NCBI RefSeq assembly: GCF_022965805.1
Contig: NC_133117.1
Location: 10,936,183-11,000,182, forward strand
Origin: Primulina eburnea
Lineage: Eukaryota; Streptophyta; Magnoliopsida; Lamiales; Gesneriaceae
Direction: 5' to 3'
DNA length: 64,000 bases
A model generated the notes under the pieces. The model was not told the origin of the DNA and made no database searches. It saw only the letters and a list, made by a program, of their open reading frames with translations. Position numbers and translations under genes: made by a program. Below, piece by piece: positions 56,001-64,000 of this stretch; position 1 is the stretch's first letter; the number at the start of each line of letters is the position of its first letter.

Positions 56001-57682
56001 TGTAGTGCCCAAATTCAGTACACGTATAACTCATGCATTTATTTAATTATTAAAGCATTTATTTAATTTTAAAACGAGTCTTAGTAGTGCATGATTTATT
56101 TAAATGTATTATTTTAAATTAATTATGTTTATGTGATGCACGTTAAAATATTTTTCGAGTTTCATGTTTCAGGCGATTATTCGAAGCGGGATTGAAGAAT
56201 AAAAACCGGTGACGATTCTTGGCAATTTAAAATGCGGTATTTTATTTTAAAATCTAGGAAGGGGTATTTTAAATAATTTATTTAGTTTAGCAATTTAAAG
56301 CCTAATTTATTTATTTAGTGATTTAAGAGTTTGAAACTTTTAAAATTAACATTTGTTTGTGTGGAGTTTATTTAAAACTAGTGTGTATTTTATTTCCAAT
56401 GAATTATTGAGTTAGTGTTTGATTAACTTTTAATTAGTGGTTAATTTATTATTAAGAAATTTATTTTAATAAATTCACCACTAACTCACGCACACACTTA
56501 TTTTCACACACACTGACGTACCAACACACACACAATTACTTCACAATCCAATTTTCAGATTTTAATATTTTTGAGAGGAGAAATCTTTGGGTTCTTTGGG
56601 AGAGAAGCAGCCGCCCCCTTCTCCAAAATTTTCCAGCAACTTTTCTTTATTTTTCGTTGCAATATTTTAGCGACACGTTCGTCCTGGATCAATCCTCGCG
56701 CTATCTCCGCTTCGGTATCGTCGTTTCGGTGTTTTAGTTATCAAAAGGCATTATATTCTGTTATTTCTGCATCGATCTTGTCGTATTATGCGTTGTGTTG
56801 ATTGATGTGCTTAAAAATATATGTGGGATGTAGAAGTTTGAGCGGAAGATGCATCGAATGCGTTTTGAAATATTTTTTTTTGTTCTGAAATTTCGTAACT
56901 TGTTGTTCTGTTGAAAACTGTGATTTTTCAGTCGGGATTTTGAGAAAGCTTTCAACACGAAAAATGTAGAACTTTTCGATACCTTCGTTGAAATGTAGAA
57001 CTTTTCAACACGAAAAATGTAGAATTTTGTGATATAAAATTAGAATAGTTGGTTAAAAATTGAGTGAGTTATGACTTTTTTCGTGGGAATGCTCAAACTT
57101 CGTTTTCTAGAAAATTATGTATTGATGTGTTCTCGAGATTTTATTGTTGCAGGCTTCGTTGGGAATCGACAAGTGATCGTTGATGCGTCTAGGTATGCTT
57201 AGTATGATGATGGGTTGTTATTTGACGTGTCGCTGAGTGTCGATAGGCACTCGAATACACTAGAAGCCGTAGGAAGTGTTTTGATGTCAAAATTTGAGTT
57301 TACGAATTTGTTGCTAGTTTAGAGTGCGTTGACGTTTGAGACATTTTATGGAGTCGAGTATGGATCATAGTGTCCTTAGGATGAGTCTCGAGGCGTTGAT
57401 CACTGTATGTGTAATCGAAATTGGAGAGTATAAGTTTATGAGTCGCGGAGTCCAGTTTGCTCGGCGCCCGAGCGGTAAATTTTTGCCGCCCGAGCGCCAT
57501 TCTTTCTGTCCGAGTGTTTTTCCCTATAACCTCGGCGCCCGAGCAGAAGTTTCTTACCGCCCGAGCGCGGACCCTGGCGCCCGAGCGGTATAGTTTCACC
57601 GCTCGAGCGCCACCCCTTCTGTCCAAATATTTTGTTCCAGCTTCTTTTCAAGATTTAATAGTAAGTGTATGTCTTTTATTGT
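56001..57682 (+). mobile_element. Gypsy-type LTR fragment with GC-rich motif array
   Basis: It starts TGTAGTGCCC like a plant gypsy LTR and has no coding sequence. A cluster of GCGCCCGAGCGG motifs lies at 57459-57610. At 57683 a different LTR start (TGTAATGCCTGG) begins, so I read this as an LTR cut by the next element. A single 3.6 kb LTR up to 59574 cannot be excluded. Confidence 0.5.
57459..57610. repeat. Array of GCGCCCGAGCGGT motifs
   Basis: Seven occurrences of a CCCGAGCG or CTCGAGCG core, in CGCCCGAGCGG contexts, fall in 150 bases. Several form the dyad GCGC-CGAG-GCGC. The array is analogous to, but different from, that at 43757-43985. Confidence 0.88.
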
Positions 57683-59574
57683 TGTAATGCCTGGAGTAAA
57701 TAGCACAAGTTGTTGATTTAGTAATGTGAGATTACTAAATAATTAATGATTTTTAAAGAGAGAAATATGACTTATGTTGGTCATATGAAGTCCAAATAAT
57801 TTTAAATTTGGATATAACATAGAAAACTCAAAGATATAGAAGTTTCATGTTTTGAGTTTTTAAAAATTTGATCGTTTGACTGATCCAAAGAGATATACCG
57901 ATGTTAAAATGTTAAATATTATATATATTATATTATATTATATTATATTATTAATATAATATAATATTTAAGAAAAAGGAAAATTTGATTGAGTCGGTGG
58001 AATTCAAATGTGAAGTCCACCAAACTCACAGAAGCAATGGAGATAAACGAGAGCTGAGAGAGAAATGAGGAGATAAGAATTTCGATTTTCTTTTCAATCG
58101 TGCGACTTATCGGTTTATCCAATCGACGAACCGACTTCAGTTCTGGGATCATTGACACGAGGTCTTCGATTTGAGGTATAAATTTTATAGTTTTGGTGAT
58201 GTTTGAAATTCGTCGATTTTTGGAATAAATTCGATAAATTGTTAAATCATACTGAAATTGAATATTGTTGAGTAGTGTATGATTTTAACGAAGTAGAGAA
58301 GATTATAGTGGTGTTATTTTGAATTATTCCTAATTTGTTTTAATTAGGGATTTTTAATTGTTGGATTGAGATTGGAGAGCTGTTTGTCAGTTGTTATTAA
58401 TTCTGATTATATATTTGGAGTCTACGAAGTATAGGCTACACGTTGATATAAAGTTTTCGCATTTTGACGGATGTTGTAAAATAGCCTATTATTTGAAGTT
58501 AATTAATTAGGGTGTATTTGAATCTAGTATTGTGAATCAAAAACACCAGAATATTAAATTGTTGAACAATACGAATGTATAATCGAGTTTTATATTTTGT
58601 TGAATTAATTGTTGTTGGGCTATTTGATATTATATGTTGAGACTGTTATTATTGTGTTGATACGGTGACAATGATCTGATATTGTCGTTGAATTATTTAG
58701 ATACATCACAAGCCTCGGGATCAAAGAAATAGCCAGATTTTATATATACTCGATTATCAGGTACGTGTTGACGTACGAGCATATGTTGTTATTGTTTAGT
58801 ATTGATGAATACTATTGCGTTGAACGATGATGAATCACCGGAATTGGGTGATTTGATATTATATTTGTTGTTGTTTATTATTGTTGATATTGTTGACTAT
58901 CGTTGTTGGGAGACGTCTCGTTGATGGTGTGACGTTGATGTTGTTCGTTCGAAGATATTGTTGTCGTCGATGTTGGGGTGCGACGTATCGTCGATGTTGC
59001 TGTTCGTTCGACGATATTGCTGTCGCCGATGTTGGGGTGCGACGTACCGTCGATGTTGTTGTTTGTTCGACGATATTGCTGTCGTCGGAGTTGGGGTGTG
59101 ACGTATCGTCGATGTTATTGCTTGCATTGTGATGTTGTTGAGGTTGTTGTTGGCTTGATTGTCCAGAGACAGCAAAGGGGGTATTTCTGTTATCATTCCA
59201 GTTATATTTTATATTGTTGATAATATAACTGTTATGTATTTCGATGATGATTGTTGTGTATGCTCACCCTTTGAGGGCTGTTTCTGTTGGGCAGGTTACA
59301 GGACTATGCGTGAGACAGAATAGTGGTGAAGGACTAGGTGTGTATAGTCAAACAGTCCTATAGTTAATAGTAAATAGAGACAGTATGGTTCATTGTCTTA
59401 TTTGAGTTGTATGTGTGTATTTATTATACTGTTTCTGCTACACTGACGTAGATAGTGTGGTGATTGCACTATTTTGTCGTATATGCATTATATTATTACG
59501 TCGTCGAAAAGAAAATTTTTATGCATATGACGTCATATGTTGTATGATTACGTGGCGAGGTTTGGGGCGCAACA
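57683..59574 (+). mobile_element. 5' LTR, family E gypsy
   Basis: It begins TGTAATGCCTGGAG and ends GGGGCGCAACA, five bases before a primer site. It contains an AT-rich TTATA tract near 57912-57965 and a 59-base tandem repeat at 58918-59122. Confidence 0.65.
58918..59122. repeat. 59-base tandem repeat, just over three copies
   Basis: The unit containing GTTCGTTCGACGATATTG recurs at 58943, 59002 and 59061, each followed by GATGTTGGGGTG(C)GACGTA-CGTCGATG. Apparent frames across it reflect the periodicity only. Confidence 0.92.
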
Positions 59575-59579
59575 TTTGG

Positions 59580-59591
59580 TGGTATCAGAGC
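59580..59591 (+). other. Primer-binding site, family E
   Basis: TGGTATCAGAGC is an exact match to the initiator-Met tRNA complement. Confidence 0.9.
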
Positions 59592-59796
59592 ATATGTTAG
59601 ATGTCTGGGATGGTTAGGAGTTGGTTTTGTAATGAGGGAGTTGGATGACGATATTATTTGTGTGTGTCTGTGCATTTGAGTTGGTCTTGATATGATTGAT
59701 TGTTCTTTAGTTGCGTGTACTTTCGTGCGAAAGGTGTGATGATGATTACTGGATTGCAATTGTTAAATGTTATTATTAACAATTTGATTTCCAGTG

Positions 59797-60893
59797 ATGG
59801 CAGCTAGAGAACAGGTACATCCACGCGAAGAAACGGAAGAGTTTGACAGTGGGTTTGGTCAGATGAATCCATTGCCACCTCCTCCTATGGGACAGGCACC
59901 TGCAGATCAGCCTTTATTACCTGGTGAGTTGACTTTGGCACCGTTCAGTAGTTATTTTCCGCCAAGATTTGATAGTTCTGATACTGGTGAGCAAGCATAG
60001 GAGTGGATTGAGAGGATAGAGCAGATATTTGTGATCGCTCCGTGTGCTAGGTCTGCTTGGTTACGATTGGCTACATTTCAGCTTTCGAGGAATGTACTAT
60101 TGTGGTGGCAGACGACTATGGTCGGATTGAGAGCTCAGGGCCGTACTGTTGATTGTGATGTGTTCCGATCTCGTTTTCTTGATAAATATTTTTCTGTAGC
60201 AGCCATACAGAAGAAAGAGAGAGAATTCGAGGATTTGAGACAGGGCAGTATGTCTGTTGCTGAGTATGAGTCTCGGTATTCTGCATTATTGAAATATGTA
60301 CCACATGTTGCTACAAATGTTCATGCTAAGATGAGGCATTTCTTGAGAGGGTTAAATTTAGAGTTATTTGATCGTGTGCAATCAAATAACCCAGTATAAT
60401 TTGAGGATGCAATGACGAGGGCTGAGATGGCTGAGTTAGTTATGCAGGAGTATGGGGCTCAGGGATGATTATCAGAGCCGACTAGGGAGTCATTGCGACC
60501 TCAAGGACAGTTTTTTAAATATCAGAAGGGTTCATCTTCTTCTTCAGCATCATCTGGGAAGCGTCGATTTGATTCACGACGTGTTGAGAGTCGTGGGGGC
60601 AGTTCTCAGTCTGTTTAGGGGCAGAGAGGAGAGTCCAGAGCAGTGAGATGTTATCGTTGTTAGGGACCTCATATGATTATAGAGTGTACACAGACCGAGA
60701 TCACCTGTTTTGAGTGTGGCGGTGTTGGTCATCTGGCGAGACAGTGTCCTAGTCGTGAGGGACAGCGAAAGCCTAGGAGTGCTAGAGGTAGATCCTCAGA
60801 GAGAGGAGGACGACAGCCTCAGCATTTTACACCACGACCTTCTGGAGGACAGCCACGTATGCAGGGAGCTGGTCCGCCTCAGGCACAGGTGTA
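59797..60893 (+). pseudogene. Gypsy gag with two zinc knuckles, five stops
   Basis: The ATG at 59797 (MAAREQVHPREETEEF) follows an acceptor-like GATTTCCAG. One frame can be followed to 60893 through five stops (59998, 60397, 60466, 60616, 60661). The gag core reads WLRLATFQLSRNVLLWW, FRSRFLDKYFSVAAIQ and LRQGSMSVAEYESRYSALLK. Two Cys clusters follow, CYRC-GPHMIIEC (with the fifth stop inside) and CFECGGVGHLARQC, then an Arg/Gly/Gln-rich tail. The copia LTR at 60894 interrupts it, and no pol is seen. Confidence 0.88.
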
Positions 60894-61845
60894 TGTTGGA
60901 AACGAAATTCCGGCGTTTGACAAAAGATTTACCAACTGAATCCAGCAACTGAATTTGACTAACTGATCGACGTAACTGAACACGTCATCAGTCAACTGTT
61001 TGTTACAACTGAAGTCTATTCAATCGTCAACTAATCTTTACCAGCTGATCTCTCAACTGTACACGTCATCAGTTGAAAACAACTACCGACAAATAGTACA
61101 GCTATCTGCAACTGGTAGTGGCTCGCCGCATTTCAGAATAAACAGTGTACGATTGTCAGAATATATCGACGTGGCAATCAACGGTTAGAATATTCAAATA
61201 TCTTTAATGTTACCGTTGAGAGGGAAGCCTATAAATAGTCGAAAATAGCAGCTGAAGAAGAACGACTCTCAGTTATCTTATCTTACTTGTTGTTACGCTG
61301 CAAAAATATCCAATTACATTCAGAAATCAAGCTCACGCTTATCAGTTATATCAGTAGTATTCTAGACTACGCTTTTGAGCTTAACTTAGCACTTTGCAAT
61401 CGATTAATAGATTTTCCAAGTAGTGCTAAGATCAGTTACGATCCGTAAAAGTGTTGTACACTAAGAGTTTCAGTATTGGCAAAGTGATAAGTCCAAACTG
61501 AAGTGGGTCAGTACACCTTTTTGTATTTGATCAAAGTCTTTTAGTGAATATCCTATCTGCGTGATAGAAGGGGTGACGTAGAAGTTATTCAAGTCTCCGA
61601 ACATCCAGAAACAATTTGTGGTGTTATTACTTTCAGTTATCATTTCCAGTTAGATACTTTATCTTTCAGTCAGTTAATTTTTCGCAACTGTTTGTTCAGT
61701 TTAACTGATTGTTATTGACCGACGGGATATTTAGATTCAGTTTGTAACACAACTGAATTCAGTTTGTCGAAGAATAATTTTAATTGAGCAGTGTTTATTC
61801 AACCCCCCTTCTAAACACTCTTCATCCGATTCACTGATCCTTTCA
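60894..61845 (+). mobile_element. 5' LTR of copia element
   Basis: It starts TGTTGGAAACG and ends CCTTTCA, two bases before the primer site. It is 952 bases long and rich in AACTGA words. It is homologous to the minus-strand LTR at 34191-34942. It is inserted in the family E gag, so it is younger than that element. Confidence 0.88.
61230..61238 (+). promoter_or_regulatory. TATA box of copia LTR
   Basis: TATAAATAG lies about 340 bases into the LTR and is conserved in the homologous LTR at 34549-34557. Confidence 0.65.
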
Positions 61846-61847
61846 AG

Positions 61848-61860
61848 TAGTATCAGAGCG
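61848..61860 (+). other. Primer-binding site of copia element
   Basis: TAGTATCAGAGCG differs at one position from the TGGTATCAGAGC consensus, directly after the LTR end. Confidence 0.85.
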
Positions 61861-61903
61861 AGTCATATCCTTTCAAAGAATATCTATACTCAAATCGCTC
61901 ACT

Positions 61904-64000
61904 ATGTCTTCATTCAACAAGATTCCTATGTTCTCCAGAGAAGACTTCGACGATTGGAAAATCAGGATGCAGGCTCATCTAGCTGCACAGGATGATGACA
62001 TGTGGTACGTTATAACTGACGGACCCATGAAGATCTTGAAAGCCAACACAGCAGTTGCAATCACATATGGGGCACCTCACCGTATTGAAAAGCCCAAAGA
62101 TGAATGTACTGCTGAAGACAAGAGAAAAGCTAATTTGGATAATGTAGCAAAAGACATATTGTACAAAACATTGGACAAAGTGACGTTCAGTAAAATCAAG
62201 ATGTGCAAAACAGCCAAAGATATTTGGGAGAAATTAATCCAGCTTTGCGAAGGCAATGAACAAACCAAAGAAACAAGCTATCTGTTTCTGTACAAAAGTT
62301 CGATAACATCAGAATGAAAATTGGAGAAACGATGCATGAATATGATGAATGAACCAGCTGCATCATCAACAAACTGAATGCACTTGGAAAAGTGTATCCC
62401 AATAAAGAAGTAGCATTGAAGGTTATCAAAGGTCTTCCCAAAGAATGGGATGTGAAAACCATGGCTATGAGGGAGTCTAAAGATCTGAACAAAGTTGAAC
62501 TCCATGATCTGTTCGCTGACTTAAAAGCATATGAGTTTGAACTGCAAACTCGAGAAGAAGAACCATCTACCCCAGCAGCAACTACTGCCTTAGCTGCTGT
62601 AAGATCAGAACCAACTGGTTCAGTTGAGAAAGTTGCAGATCAATTAAGCAATGACGCCATGTCATTGTTCATCAGAAAATTCGGAAGATTCATGAGGAAG
62701 AATCAAGGGAATATTCAGAAGCAGTACCAAAGAAACAATCCCAGAGAAGAGTCCAATGCATGCTACAACTGTGGCAAACCTGGTCATTTTATTGCTGACT
62801 GTCCCAAGCCTAAAAAGGATAGTCAAGTTTCAACTGAAAGAAAGAAGAAAGTGTATGAGCATAAGAGGAGATCTAAGGACGATAAGAAGCTTACAGAAAG
62901 AAGCATGAAGTACTCCTATCTGAGGATAGCAAAGCCAAATGGGCAGAGAATGACAGCGAAGAGTCAGAACCAGAAACCTCTTGTAGCTCTAGTGAAGATG
63001 AGGAAGAAGTAAAGTGCTTGATGGCTGATGACACAGAAGTTCAATCAAGCAGCCAACAGGTATTTGACTTCAGCTCAACTGATTTCACAAGAGAGGAACT
63101 TATTTCGACTCTTCATGACATGGTTAGTGAATATCAAAAGCTTGCCTTATCATTTGAAAAGGCCAGAGTAGAGCAAACTGATCTTTCTGACAATAAGACA
63201 ACAACTGATGTATCAGTTGAGATGTTGAGTCTAAAAAGGGAGATTGCCGAACTCAATACTGAAAGGAGCAATGATCAATTAATGATTCAAAAGTTAATGC
63301 TTGAAAATACAAAGCAAACTAAGCTCATGCAGGCTTGGAATAAATCATCCGTTGCATTGACTGATATACAGAACTCTCAGAAATCATTTACTGATAAAAC
63401 TGGCTTAGGGTTCAGTAACCAGGATGAAATACCTTCGAAAGATATTCAACCAAAACTGAATATGAATAAAGGGAAATATATTCACTTTGTCAAATCAGTT
63501 ATGGTACAAGAACAAGCTGAGCCGAGTAAACTGATTGAACAGCCAACTCACAATATGAGCAAGGGCAAAAGATGTGGTATTGGTTATAGCCCAAGAGTTG
63601 TGACTGACTCAGGAAGTCAGCCACCAAAATTTTTCAGCAAAAATTATTCAAATGGCTATTCAAACTACTATAACAGCAAGCCAGTTCAGAAAAGATACTG
63701 GCTGAACAATCAATCGAAAAAGGGCAAATCACATGTTATATCTTCTGCACACCATACACCACACACACACAGACCGGGAAAGACAATTTGGAATACAGCA
63801 ACTGGACGGTCAGTTAGACTGATCCAAGTTTGGATTCCTAAAGGACTAATCAACTTTGGACCCAAATAGAAAAGGGTACCACAATCTTATCTTATGTTTG
63901 ATTGCAGGTAATAGGTACAAGCATTAGATCTATATGGTATTTGGACAGTGGATGTTCACGCCACATGACAGGAGATTCAAATTTATTAACTCAACTGATC
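61904..64000 (+). pseudogene. Ty1/copia gag-pol (gag to protease start), continues off window
   Basis: The ATG at 61904 opens MSSFNKIPMFSREDFDDWKI, a copia gag of the UBN2/DUF4219 type (MQAHLAAQDDDMWYVITDG). A frameshift near 62275 and a TGA near 62351 follow. Then come gag C-terminal DVKTMAMRES and knuckle CYNCGKPGHFIADC (62760-62801). A second frameshift near 62905 leads to an acidic Ser/Glu stretch and a coiled coil (VEMLSLKREIAELNTERSND). A stop at 63867 precedes the protease site WYLDSGCSRHMTGDSN (near 63940). The long gag with coiled coil suggests a SIRE/Maximus-like lineage, an inference. Confidence 0.88.

Noticed and set aside
58881..59220. Frames rich in Arg, Cys and Val on one strand and Thr, His on the other
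   Set aside because: Produced by the 59-base tandem repeat, whose length is not a multiple of three, so each unit shifts frame.
56001..59574. A single 3.6 kb LTR
   Set aside because: A second LTR-type start (TGTAATGCCTGG) at 57683 and a change of sequence character favour two LTRs. The single-LTR reading is kept only as an alternative.

Overview
The window is plant nuclear DNA made almost entirely of nested LTR retrotransposons. I found no host gene, tRNA gene, rRNA gene or CRISPR array. The evidence for a plant is the stack of Ty3/gypsy and Ty1/copia polyproteins, initiator-Met tRNA primer-binding sites (TGGTATCAGAGC) after almost every 5' LTR, and ends that look like CACTA and Helitron DNA transposons. 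LTRs rich in ACTGA words, and the extra ORF family tied to them, recall sequences I associate with Lamiales (Gesneriaceae such as Dorcoceras or Primulina). That placement is from memory and of low to moderate confidence.

Layout. 1-3437: a short non-coding gypsy-type element (family A) with both LTRs incomplete. 3438-18135: an extra ORF (copy A, minus strand) broken by a solo LTR (5370-8228, target duplication ATACT) and by a complete 8.9 kb non-autonomous LARD (8470-17373, minus, target duplication CTTTA). 18136-22104: a minus-strand gypsy fragment (family C). 22105-26717: a remnant of another non-coding element split by a solo LTR (23311-25882, target duplication ATTTT). 26718-34190: a decayed plus-strand gypsy of family C with two coiled-coil ORFs before gag. 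34191-40410: copy B of the extra ORF with a copia LTR on the same strand, split by a solo copia LTR (37202-39267, target duplication CCTGC). 40411-43556: a gag-protease gypsy fragment that shares LTR ends and leader with the LARD (family B). 43557-49447: a gypsy with an unbroken gag-pol frame that runs into a 100-N assembly gap. 49548-50302: ends of DNA transposons. 50303-55217: a copia wreck with a truncated family B LTR inside and head-to-head LTR termini. 55218-60893: unassigned DNA, two gypsy LTRs and a decayed gag. 60894-64000: a copia element running off the window.

How the parts relate. Non-coding elements (family A and the LARD) keep only what replication needs in cis: LTRs, primer site, polypurine tract and a leader with a GTAAGT donor. 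They presumably borrow proteins from coding relatives, and 40411-43556 is such a relative of the LARD. Most coding copies are dead through stops, frameshifts and truncation. Only the 45303-49447 polyprotein looks functional as far as it can be read.

The most unusual items are the extra ORF with its own copia-type LTR, the three consecutive ORFs each preceded by a splice-acceptor-like site in the 26718 gypsy, a candidate intron between gag and protease at 42958-43158, a palindrome shared by LTRs of different families, and GC-rich motif arrays inside two unrelated LTRs.
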